A stretch of DNA of 64,000 nucleotides from Streptomyces lacrimifluminis (lineage in GTDB: Bacteria; Actinomycetota; Actinomycetes; Streptomycetales; Streptomycetaceae): contig NZ_BMMU01000027.1 in the NCBI RefSeq assembly GCF_014646095.1, positions 19,051-83,050 of the forward strand, written 5' to 3'. This document shows positions 18,120-25,421 of the stretch, piece by piece. The notes beneath the pieces were generated by a model. That model had not been told where the DNA came from, searched no databases, and worked only from the letters and a program-made list of their open reading frames with translations. The first letter of the stretch is position 1, and each line of letters opens with the position of its first letter. Made by a program: the position numbers and the translations under genes.

Positions 18120-18796
18120 GCGTTGACCAGCTTCTTGAGGATCGAGGTGAAGAAGGGGAGGCCGTCGGTACGGCCGCTGCCGACCAGCGGCTCCACGGCG
18201 TGCTCGGGGTGCGGCATGAGGCCCACGACGTTCCCGGCGGCGTTGCTGATGCCGGCGATGTCGCGCAGCGAGCCGTTGGGGTTGAAGTCCCGGTACCGGA
18301 ACACGACCCGGCCCTCGGCCTCCAGCTCGTCGAGCGTGTGCTCGTCGGCGACGTAGCGGCCGTCCATGTTCTTCAGCGGGATGTGGATCTCCTGGCCGGC
18401 GTCGTAGTCGACGGTCCAGGCCGTGTCCGCGTTCTCCACCCGCAGCTTCTGGTCGCGGCAGATGAAGTGCAGGTGGTTGTTGCCGAGCATCGCGCCCGGG
18501 AGCAGGTGCGCCTCGGTGAGAATCTGGAAGCCGTTGCAGATGCCGAGGACCGGCATGCCCGACTTCGCCTGCTCGATGACCGACTCCATCACCGGCGAGA
18601 AACGCGAGATGGCACCCGCGCGCAGATAGTCGCCGTACGAGAATCCGCCGGGCAGAACCACCGCGTCGACCTGCTTCAGGTCCTTGTCCTTGTGCCAGAG
18701 GGCTACCGGCTCGGCACCCGCGAGGCGGATCGCGCGCTGGGTGTCCCGGTCGTCCAGGGAACCCGGAAAGGTGACGACTCCAATACGAGCAGTCAC
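18116..18796 (-). CDS. purQ: Phosphoribosylformylglycinamidine synthase subunit PurQ
   Basis: Class I glutaminase supplying ammonia to PurL. 226 residues. Nucleophile elbow GICNGFQIL with the catalytic Cys near residue 87, LPGGFSYGDYLRAGAI, and the C-terminal His-x-Glu pair in LMPHPEHAVEPL. Overlaps purS and purL by four bases on either side. Confidence 0.97.
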   Translation of the reverse strand: MTARIGVVTFPGSLDDRDTQRAIRLAGAEPVALWHKDKDLKQVDAVVLPGGFSYGDYLRAGAISRFSPVMESVIEQAKSGMPVLGICNGFQILTEAHLLPGAMLGNNHLHFICRDQKLRVENADTAWTVDYDAGQEIHIPLKNMDGRYVADEHTLDELEAEGRVVFRYRDFNPNGSLRDIAGISNAAGNVVGLMPHPEHAVEPLVGSGRTDGLPFFTSILKKLVNA

Positions 18797-19056
18797 TTCT
18801 CTTCCCCCACCATCTCCTCCACCTTCACGGTGAAGTCCTCGATCACGGTGTTGGCGAGGAAGGATTCCGCAAGATCATGGATGCGGGCGAGCGCGGCGTC
18901 GTCCACCGGTCCGTCAACTTCCAGTTCGAATCGCTTTCCCTGACGTACGTCGGAGACACCCTCGAAACCGAGGCGCGGCAGTGCACGCTGCACCGCCTGG
19001 CCCTGGGGGTCGAGGATCTCCGGCTTGAGCATGACGTCGACTACGACGCGTGCCAC
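18793..19056 (-). CDS. purS: Phosphoribosylformylglycinamidine synthase subunit PurS
   Basis: Small structural subunit that bridges PurQ and PurL. 87 residues: ARVVVDVMLKPEILDPQGQAV, LGFEGVSDVRQGKRFEL, and the C-terminal FLANTVIEDF. Two in-frame GTGs exist; GTG 19056 has GGGAG at a proper spacing of six to eight bases while GTG 19062 abuts it, so the inner one is chosen. First gene of purSQL; its promoter lies in the 371-base gap shared with the divergent lsr2-like gene. Confidence 0.95.
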   Translation of the reverse strand: MARVVVDVMLKPEILDPQGQAVQRALPRLGFEGVSDVRQGKRFELEVDGPVDDAALARIHDLAESFLANTVIEDFTVKVEEMVGEEK

Positions 19057-19427
19057 TGGCACTCCCGGTGTTGTGGTGCTGAGCAGGTTCCTACAGGTGA
19101 CTTCAGACTACCCGTACAAAATTTCTACGCGGGTAGATTCGTAGGAATCTACGGAAACCCGGGAGGGCGGCATCACGATCCGGTATCGGAGCGGTGCCAT
19201 CCCGAAAAATTCTGGGAAAGATCCGTGTTCGCACCCAGGATGTCTATTGCGGGGGAGACACGCGGACAGATTTAGTCGGTCTTCCCATTGCAATGCCGGG
19301 CACTGTACAAAGGAAAAGGCATTAGCCGATACTTTGCCCAATAACAGTCGGACAACCGAGATCTCCCGACACCTCCCGACGTCTTCGCACGTCGCGGCCA
19401 AGGTGTCGCACGAAGGGACCGATATTC
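19057..19427. promoter_or_regulatory. Divergent purS/lsr2-like intergenic region with nested inverted repeats
   Basis: 371 bases of lower GC. CTACCCG (19108-19114) pairs with CGGGTAG (19130-19136), and the overlapping GTAGATTC/GAATCTAC (19133-19140, 19145-19152) forms an 8-bp stem with loop GTAG. These may be operators or an RNA element for one of the flanking genes. The GAAGGGA at about 19413 is the ribosome site of the lsr2-like gene. Confidence 0.45.
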
Positions 19428-19745
19428 GTGGCTCAGCGTGTCGTGGTCACACTCTCAGACGACATCGACGGCTCGGAAGCGGCGGAAACCATCGCCTTCG
19501 GACTCGACGGCAAGTCGTACGAGATCGACCTGAATCAAACCAATGCCAAGAAACTGCGTAAGGCCCTGGAGCCGTACGTGGAGGCCGGCCGCAAGCGGTC
19601 GCGCTCCGGCAAGGCGTACAAGCAGACGGAGGTCGCCCCCGACCCCTCGGCTGTCCGGGCCTGGGCCCTCGCCAACAAGTTCGACGTACCGACCCGCGGG
19701 CGCATCCCCAAGAAGGTGTACGAGGCCTTCACCGCCGCCCAGTAG
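19428..19745 (+). CDS. Lsr2-family nucleoid-associated protein (probable LsrL paralogue)
   Basis: H-NS-like xenogeneic silencer that oligomerises and binds AT-rich DNA. 105 residues: N-terminal dimerisation domain (MAQRVVVTLSDDIDGSEAAETIAFGLDGK), linker, and C-terminal DNA-binding domain with the RGR hook (VPTRGRIPKKVYEAF). Start is GTG with GAAGGGA upstream. Position beside purSQL matches the second Lsr2 protein (LsrL) of S. coelicolor rather than the main Lsr2; that is inferred from location. The low-GC cargo of the AICE in this window is the kind of DNA such proteins silence. Confidence 0.92.
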   Translation: MAQRVVVTLSDDIDGSEAAETIAFGLDGKSYEIDLNQTNAKKLRKALEPYVEAGRKRSRSGKAYKQTEVAPDPSAVRAWALANKFDVPTRGRIPKKVYEAFTAAQ

Positions 19746-19887
19746 CCGCCTCGAAACGGCCGAGCAGCACCCCCGCCGTCCCCCAGGAGCCCCTCGGCGC
19801 AACCGACTTGCGTTGCCCCCCTGCCGATCAGCTAGAGTTCGGAGCACGCCGAGGGGCGAGGCCGAAAGGCCCGGCTCACGGAGGCTT

Positions 19888-19959
19888 GCGGGTGTAGTTC
19901 AGTAGTAGAACATCCCCCTTCCAGGGGGAAGGCGCAGTGTGCAATTCCTGTCACCCGCT
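19888..19959 (+). tRNA. tRNA-Gly (anticodon TCC), atypical D and T arms
   Basis: Acceptor GCGGGTG/CACCCGC, D stem GTTC/GAAC, anticodon stem TCCCC/GGGGA with loop CTTCCAG (anticodon TCC). The D loop is AGTAGTA, with AG in place of the usual GG, and the T arm (CAGTGTGCAATTCCTGT) lacks the TTC loop signature and can form only about three pairs. CCA is not encoded. The rest of the fold is intact, so a functional but unusual tRNA is likelier than a pseudogene. See findings. Confidence 0.8.
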
Positions 19960-20039
19960 CTGCATCGCCGGTCTGACCACGTTTGTGGATCAGGTAGGCT
20001 GGTGCTCGCGCCAGTCGGTGAAAGCCGACTGGAGGCAAT

Positions 20040-20115
20040 GCGGACGTAGCTCAGTTGGTAGAGCGCAACCTTGCCAAGGTTGAGGTCGCCAGTTCGAACC
20101 TGGTCGTCCGCTCCA
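20040..20115 (+). tRNA. tRNA-Gly (anticodon GCC), copy 1
   Basis: Acceptor GCGGACG/CGTCCGC, anticodon stem CAACC/GGTTG with loop TTGCCAA (anticodon GCC), normal T loop TTCGAAC, CCA encoded at 20113-20115. Part of a 117-base sequence repeated exactly at 24257-24373. Confidence 0.97.
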
Positions 20116-20119
20116 GATC

Positions 20120-20148
20120 AAGACCCCGGTCCATTGGACCGGGGTCTT
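20120..20148 (+). terminator. Terminator of tRNA-Gly copy 1
   Basis: Perfect 13-bp stem AAGACCCCGGTCC/GGACCGGGGTCTT with a 3-base loop, followed by CTTCG. Identical to the hairpin after copy 2. Confidence 0.85.
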
Positions 20149-20289
20149 CTTCGTGTTCACCTATCGCGGGTTCGTCTGTCGCGGGTTGATCCGCCACGGG
20201 TTGATCTGCCACGGGCGTCTGACATTTGTCATGTGCGGTGATGACACCCCGCACTGCCTTCCTCACCTTCCGGCCGGGATGCTGAAGGC

Positions 20290-21276
20290 ATGGAAACGAA
20301 CGAACACGAACACGTGATTGAGGTCACTGACCTGCGGCGTGTGTACGGGGGCGGGTTCGAGGCGGTGCGCGGGGTGTCTTTCTCCGTGGGCCGCGGAGAG
20401 ATTTTCGCCCTGCTGGGCACGAACGGCGCGGGCAAGACGTCGACCGTCGAACTGCTGGAGGGGCTGGCGCCGCCGGCCGGGGGACGCGTGCGGGTGCTGG
20501 GCCATGACCCGTACACCGAGCGGGCCGTCGTACGGCCGCGCACCGGCGTGATGCTCCAGGAGGGCGGCTTCCCGTCCGAGCTGACCGTCGGCGAGACCGC
20601 GCGGATGTGGGCCGGGTGCACGAGCGGAGCGCGGCCCGAGGCGGAGGCGCTCGCGCTCGTCGGTCTTGAGCGGCGGACCGACGTACGCGTGAAGCAGCTG
20701 TCCGGGGGTGAGCGGCGGCGACTCGACCTCGCGCTCGCGCTCCTCGGCAACCCCGAGGTGCTGTTCCTCGACGAGCCGACGACGGGCCTCGACGCCGAAG
20801 GGCGCCGGGCCACCTGGGAGTTGGTACGGGAACTGCGCGACGGTGGTACGACCGTGCTGCTCACCACGCACTATCTGGAGGAGGCGGAGGATCTCGCCGA
20901 CCGGCTCGCCATCCTCCACGAGGGGCGCATCGCCGCCGCCGGTACGCCGGCCGAGGTGACCGCCTCGCAGCCCTCCCGGATCTCCTTCGAGCTGCCCTCC
21001 GGATACTTCGTGGGCGATCTGCCGGCGTTCGGCCCGCTCGGCGTCAGCGGGTACGAGGAGGAGGGGCGCGTCGTACGGCTGCGGACCCATGAACTCCAGC
21101 GCGCGGCAACGCGGTTGCTCGTCTGGGCCGAGGAGGCCGGGGTCACGTTGCGGGGGCTGGACGTGCGGTCGGCCTCGCTGGAGGAGGCGTTTCTGCGGAT
21201 CGCCCGGCAGGCGTCCGGCAAGGACGCGTCCGAGGCCGGGAGTTCTTCCGTTGTCGCTGAGGAGCGTGTCGCGTGA
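20290..21276 (+). CDS. ABC transporter ATP-binding protein (drug-export type)
   Basis: 328-residue ATPase: Walker A GTNGAGKT (43-50), Q loop LQEGGFPSELTVGE, signature LSGGE (137-141), Walker B LFLDEPTTGLD (158-168) and H loop TTHYLEEAEDLADR, then the extra C-terminal domain typical of DrrA/NatA-like exporters. Energises the ABC-2 permease encoded next (GTGA overlap). Followed by a sensor kinase/response regulator pair, the common arrangement for a transporter induced by its substrate. Substrate unknown. Confidence 0.93.
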   Translation: METNEHEHVIEVTDLRRVYGGGFEAVRGVSFSVGRGEIFALLGTNGAGKTSTVELLEGLAPPAGGRVRVLGHDPYTERAVVRPRTGVMLQEGGFPSELTVGETARMWAGCTSGARPEAEALALVGLERRTDVRVKQLSGGERRRLDLALALLGNPEVLFLDEPTTGLDAEGRRATWELVRELRDGGTTVLLTTHYLEEAEDLADRLAILHEGRIAAAGTPAEVTASQPSRISFELPSGYFVGDLPAFGPLGVSGYEEEGRVVRLRTHELQRAATRLLVWAEEAGVTLRGLDVRSASLEEAFLRIARQASGKDASEAGSSSVVAEERVA

Positions 21277-22064
21277 GTGCGGTTGTCGGTAGTGGCAGTA
21301 CGACTACCCCTGCCGGGCGGATGCGCGCCCTGGTTCGGGCCGAGTCGACGTTGTTCCTGCGGAACAAGGGGACGCTCGTCGCGGCCCTGTTCGTGCCACT
21401 GGTGCTGCCGTTCAGTGTGCGGTCCGCCATGTCGGACACGGACCTGAAGGAGGCCGGGCTCAACATCGGGACGCTCATCCTGCCCGCCTCGGTCGGCTTC
21501 TCGCTGCTCTTCGCCGTGTACGCGGCCCTCGTCGGCGTCTTCGTCGCCCGGCGCGAGGAACTCGTCCTCAAGCGGCTGCGCACCGGTGAGCTGCGTGACA
21601 TCGAGATACTCACCGGGTCGGCGCTCCCGGCTGCCGTGACATGCCTCGTACAGAGCCTGCTGCTGGCCGTCGGCTGTGCTGTCCTGCTCGATCTCGACGT
21701 GCCCCCGGCGCCCCAACTCGCCGTTATCGGACTGCTGTTGGGGGTGGTGATGTGTGTGGCGCTGGCCGCGCTCACCGCCAGCTTCAGCCGGACCACCGAG
21801 AGCGCGCAGGTCACCTCACTGCCGCTGATGCTCGTCTCGTTCCTCGGCTCCGGGATCACCGTCCCGCTGGAGGTGCTGCCCGACCGGCTCGCCACCTTCT
21901 GCGAACTCCTCCCGCTGACGCCCGTGATCACCCTCGTACGCGGCGCCTGGACCGGTGACCTGTCGGGGTACGAGGCCCTGGGCGCCGTACTGACCGGCCT
22001 GGCCTGGACCGCCCTGTCGGTGTTTGCTGTACGCCGGTGGTTCCGCTGGGAACCGCGGCGGTAG
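21273..22064 (+). CDS. ABC-2 type permease
   Basis: 263 residues with six predicted membrane helices (LVAALFVPLVLPFSV, ILPASVGFSLLFAVYAALVGVFVA, LLLAVGCAVLLDL, LLGVVMCVALAALTASF, LPLMLVSFLGSGITV, VLTGLAWTALSVFAV) and the ABC-2 pattern. Start GTG overlaps the ATPase stop. Forms the membrane half of the exporter. Confidence 0.9.
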   Translation: MSAVVGSGSTTTPAGRMRALVRAESTLFLRNKGTLVAALFVPLVLPFSVRSAMSDTDLKEAGLNIGTLILPASVGFSLLFAVYAALVGVFVARREELVLKRLRTGELRDIEILTGSALPAAVTCLVQSLLLAVGCAVLLDLDVPPAPQLAVIGLLLGVVMCVALAALTASFSRTTESAQVTSLPLMLVSFLGSGITVPLEVLPDRLATFCELLPLTPVITLVRGAWTGDLSGYEALGAVLTGLAWTALSVFAVRRWFRWEPRR

Positions 22065-22083
22065 GGGACGGGGGATCGGGAAA

Positions 22084-23607
22084 ATGCGCAGGCCGGGGAG
22101 CTGGTGGGGGCGCAAGAGCACGCCGGAGAAGGTGGAGACTTACACGCGCTGGACCTTTCATGTGATCGCCTTCGTCGAGGTCACCGCGATCGGGCTGCCC
22201 GTGCTGGGGCTGGGGGAGATGCGGTTCGTGCTCTGGCTGTCCCTGGTGGTGGGAGTGCACGCCGCGCTCTGTGCGGTGACCGCGTCCCGGGCGCTGGACT
22301 GGATCCGCGGGACCCGGGAGCAGCCCGTACGGCTGTTGGTCGCACTCGGTGCTGTCACCGTGCTGATCGGTGTCGGCGCCCTGGTCCTGGTCAAGCACGG
22401 GCCGGGCGGCGACGACATGGAGACCGGTGCGGGCTCGCTGTTCGTGGGGGTGCTGACCTTCGGCGCGGGCAGTCTCACCCTCGGGGTGCGCAGTCGGATA
22501 CGGATGCTGGCGCTGGTGACCGGCCTGGCCGTGGGCTCGACCGTCGCGGCCTACCTGCTGGGTTTCTCGGGAGGCGAGGCGGTCGGCACGGGCTTCGCGA
22601 TACTGCTCAGCGCCGGGTTCATCACGTTCACCTGCGCCCTCTCCGTCTGGCTGCTCAAGGTCGTGTACGAACTCGACGAGGCCCGGGAGACCAAAACCCG
22701 GCTCGCCGTCGCCGAGGAACGGCTGCGGTTCGGGCGTGATCTGCACGACGTGATGGGGCGGAACCTGGCGGTGATCGCCCTCAAGAGCGAACTGGCCGTG
22801 CAGCTCTCACGGCGCGAACGGCCCGAGGCCGTCGACCAGATGATCGAGGTGCAGCGGATCGCGCGCGAGTCGCAGCGGGAGGTACGGGATGTCGTACGGG
22901 GATACCGCGAGGCCGACCTCGGCGCGGAACTCCTCGGCGCGCAAGGGGTGTTGACCGCTGCGGGGATCTCCTGCGAAGTGACCGGGGAAGCCGTCGGGCT
23001 GCCGGGTGAGGTGCAGTCGGCGCTCGGGTGGGTGGTCCGGGAGGCGACGACCAACGTGCTGCGGCACGGGGATGCCGGGTGGTGCGGGGTGCGGGTTCGG
23101 GTCGATGACGGGCTGGTGGTGCTGACCGTGGAGAACGACGGGGTCCGGCAGCAGGCCGGTGAGGGCTCGGGGACGGGGTCCGGGCTCGTCGGGCTGCGGG
23201 AGCGGCTGTCGGCCGTCGACGGGCGGCTGGAGGCGGGGGTCGTGGGCGAGCGTGCGGAGCGGTTCCGGGTGGTCGCCACCGTGCCGTTGCCTGCGGGGTC
23301 GGGATCACGTTCGGGATCGGGGTCGCGTTCGGGGTCGAGGTCAGGGGCGAGTTCGGGGTCGGGGTCGGCGTCTCGTGCCGGGTCGGAGTCAGGGGCAGGT
23401 GCGGGGGCGAGTTCAGGGTCGGAGTCAGGGGCAGGTGCGGGGGCGAGTTCGGGGTCTCGCGCGGGTTCGGCGTCGAAGTCAGGAGCGAGTTCGGGGCCGG
23501 GGTCGGCGTCTCGTGCCGGGTCGGAGTCAGGGGCAGGTGCGGGGGCGGGTTCGGGGTCGGGGTCCGCGTCTCGTGCGGGGTTCGTGGTGAACGAGGTCAC
23601 CTCATGA
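22084..23607 (+). CDS. NarL-class sensor histidine kinase with long Ser/Gly/Arg tail
   Basis: 507 residues. Five or so membrane helices (residues 25-190), then HisKA_3 dimerisation domain with phospho-acceptor His221 (GRDLHDVMGRNL), HATPase with N box REATTNVLRH (319-328) and G boxes ENDG and GSGLVGLRERL. From about residue 406 to the end runs a 100-residue low-complexity tail of G, S, R and A made from in-frame DNA repeats, not typical of the family. Start at ATG 22084. Overlaps the response regulator by four bases. Likely senses the envelope stress or drug handled by the upstream ABC exporter. Confidence 0.93.
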   Translation: MRRPGSWWGRKSTPEKVETYTRWTFHVIAFVEVTAIGLPVLGLGEMRFVLWLSLVVGVHAALCAVTASRALDWIRGTREQPVRLLVALGAVTVLIGVGALVLVKHGPGGDDMETGAGSLFVGVLTFGAGSLTLGVRSRIRMLALVTGLAVGSTVAAYLLGFSGGEAVGTGFAILLSAGFITFTCALSVWLLKVVYELDEARETKTRLAVAEERLRFGRDLHDVMGRNLAVIALKSELAVQLSRRERPEAVDQMIEVQRIARESQREVRDVVRGYREADLGAELLGAQGVLTAAGISCEVTGEAVGLPGEVQSALGWVVREATTNVLRHGDAGWCGVRVRVDDGLVVLTVENDGVRQQAGEGSGTGSGLVGLRERLSAVDGRLEAGVVGERAERFRVVATVPLPAGSGSRSGSGSRSGSRSGASSGSGSASRAGSESGAGAGASSGSESGAGAGASSGSRAGSASKSGASSGPGSASRAGSESGAGAGAGSGSGSASRAGFVVNEVTS

Positions 23608-24215
23608 GCGGGGTGCGGCTGCTGCTCGCCGACGACGAGCACCTCATCCGGGGGGCGCTTGCCGCGCTGCTCGCCCTGGAGGACGATCTCGTTGTCGTCG
23701 CCGAGGCCGCCACCGGGCCCGAGGCGCTGGCCATGGCCCGGGCGCACCGGCCCGACGTCGCGGTGCTCGACCTTGAGATGCCGGGCGCGGACGGTGTGAA
23801 GGTCGCCACATCGCTGCGGGCCGAACTGCCGGAGTGCCGGGTGCTGATCGTGACCAGCCACGGCCGGCCCGGGCATCTGAAGCGGGCGCTTGAGGCAGGT
23901 GTGCGAGGGTTCGTCCCCAAGACGGTCAGCGCACAGCGGCTCGCCGAGATCATCCGTACCGTGCACGCCGGAAACCGTTACGTCGACCCCGAGTTGGCCG
24001 CCGACGCGATCTCCGCCGGGGACTCGCCGCTGACCCCGCGCGAGGCCGAGGTGCTCGAACTCGCCGCCGACGGTGCACCGGTCGCGGAGATCGCGGAACG
24101 GGCCGCGCTGTCGCAGGGGACCGTGCGCAACTATCTGTCGTCGGCCGTCTCGAAACTGGGGGCGGAGAACCGGCATGCGGCAGTGCGGCTCGCACGGCTT
24201 CGGGGTTGGGTATAG
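23604..24215 (+). CDS. LuxR/NarL-family response regulator
   Basis: 203 residues: receiver domain with acidic pair DD (10-11), phospho-acceptor Asp56 (VAVLDLEMP) and Lys in FVPKTVS, then a LuxR-type helix-turn-helix (LTPREAEVLELAADGAPVAEIAERAALSQGTVRNYLSSAVSKLG). DesR-like in length and make-up. Partner of the upstream kinase; expected to control the ABC exporter genes. Confidence 0.95.
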   Translation: MSGVRLLLADDEHLIRGALAALLALEDDLVVVAEAATGPEALAMARAHRPDVAVLDLEMPGADGVKVATSLRAELPECRVLIVTSHGRPGHLKRALEAGVRGFVPKTVSAQRLAEIIRTVHAGNRYVDPELAADAISAGDSPLTPREAEVLELAADGAPVAEIAERAALSQGTVRNYLSSAVSKLGAENRHAAVRLARLRGWV

Positions 24216-24258
24216 TTGCTCTCGCGCCACGGCACGTACAACACGTACGGGACGCGAT

Positions 24259-24334
24259 GCGGACGTAGCTCAGTTGGTAGAGCGCAACCTTGCCAAGGTT
24301 GAGGTCGCCAGTTCGAACCTGGTCGTCCGCTCCA
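24259..24334 (+). tRNA. tRNA-Gly (anticodon GCC), copy 2
   Basis: Sequence identical to copy 1 at 20040, including encoded CCA and the terminator. Begins 43 bases after the response regulator stop. Confidence 0.97.
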
Positions 24335-24338
24335 GATC

Positions 24339-24367
24339 AAGACCCCGGTCCATTGGACCGGGGTCTT
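24339..24367 (+). terminator. Terminator of tRNA-Gly copy 2
   Basis: Same 13-bp stem as at 20120-20148 with tail CTTCG; also stops transcription towards convergent purC. Confidence 0.85.
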
Positions 24368-24414
24368 CTTCGTTTGCTGTTTCGTGTGCTGTCCTGTGCC
24401 GCGCCGGGCGTCGG

Positions 24415-25326
24415 CTACGCCCAGCTCAGGCTCGTCAGGCGCTCGTACGCCTCGATGTACTTGGCGCGGGTCGCATCGGTGACGTGCTGCGGGAGCGGCG
24501 GCGGGGGCTGCTCGTCGGCGCGGACCCAGCCGGACTCCGGGGACGTGAGCCAGTCCCGTACGAACTGCTTGTCGAACGAGGGCTGCGCGTGGCCCGGCTC
24601 CCACCGGTCGGCCGGCCAGAAGCGGGACGAGTCCGGGGTGAGGACCTCGTCGGCGAGGATGAGCGTCTCGCCGTCCTCGCTGCTCTCGTACCCGAACTCG
24701 AACTTCGTGTCCGCGAGGATGATGCCCCGGGCGCGGGCGATGTCCCGGGCGCGGGAGTAGACGGCGAGGGTCGCCTGGCGGAGCTGGGCGGCGGACTCGG
24801 CGCCGACCTGGCGGGCGACCTCCTCGTACGACACGTTCTCGTCGTGCTCGCCGACCGCGGCCTTCGTGGCCGGGGTGAAGATCGGGGCGGGGAGCTCGGA
24901 GCCGTCGGTGAGCCCTTCGGGGAGGGCCAGGCCGCAGACCGTACGGGAGGCGTTGTACTCGGTGAGGCCGGAGCCGGTGAGGTAGCCGCGGGCCACGCAC
25001 TCCACCGGCATCATGCGCAGGGACTTGCAGATCAGGGTGCGGCCCGCCCAGTCGGCGGGGGCGCCCGGCGGCAGTTCGGTGCTCAGGACGTGGTTGGGGG
25101 CCAGGTCGGCGAGCTGGTCGAACCACCAGAGCGAGAGCTGGGTGAGGACGCGGCCCTTGTCGGGGATCTCCGTCCGCAGCACCCAGTCGAAGGCGGAGAT
25201 GCGGTCGCTGGCGACCATCACGAGGTCGCCCGCCTCGTTCTGGTACAGGTCGCGCACCTTGCCGGTGTGCAGATGCACCAGACCCGGAACCTGGAGCGGC
25301 TCGGGCTTTTCTACGAATCCGGACAC
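24415..25326 (-). CDS. purC: SAICAR synthetase
   Basis: Phosphoribosylaminoimidazole-succinocarboxamide synthase: joins CAIR and aspartate with ATP. 303 residues, the longer actinobacterial/yeast-like form. Seen: HTGKVRDLYQNEAGDLVMVASDRISAFD near the N-terminus, VECVARGYLTGSG, IFTPATKA, LADTKFEFGY and LILADEVLTPDSSRFWP. Start is GTG 25326 with GGGAGGA five bases upstream; the longer frame adds unlikely residues. Confidence 0.97.
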   Translation of the reverse strand: MSGFVEKPEPLQVPGLVHLHTGKVRDLYQNEAGDLVMVASDRISAFDWVLRTEIPDKGRVLTQLSLWWFDQLADLAPNHVLSTELPPGAPADWAGRTLICKSLRMMPVECVARGYLTGSGLTEYNASRTVCGLALPEGLTDGSELPAPIFTPATKAAVGEHDENVSYEEVARQVGAESAAQLRQATLAVYSRARDIARARGIILADTKFEFGYESSEDGETLILADEVLTPDSSRFWPADRWEPGHAQPSFDKQFVRDWLTSPESGWVRADEQPPPPLPQHVTDATRAKYIEAYERLTSLSWA

Positions 25327-25421
25327 GGTTCCTCCCCGTGGTGATGTCCAAGTGGCTCGATTCTCCCGTATGCGGACCACTCGTTGTCGCCGGGGCGGGA
25401 GGAAGCGTCTCGGTGAGGGGA

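Larger units (their letters stand above)
20038..20154. repeat. Direct repeat, left copy (tRNA-Gly plus terminator)
   Basis: 117 bases starting ATGCGGACGTAGC and ending GGTCTTCTTCGT; identical to 24257-24373. The ABC transporter/two-component genes lie between the copies. Confidence 0.9.
24257..24373. repeat. Direct repeat, right copy (tRNA-Gly plus terminator)
   Basis: Exact copy of 20038-20154, same orientation, 4.1 kb away. Confidence 0.9.

Noticed and set aside
19888..19959. tRNA-Gly(UCC) as a pseudogene
   Set aside because: Acceptor, D and anticodon stems are perfectly paired and the anticodon loop is normal, which argues for selection on function; kept as a tRNA with a note on its arms.
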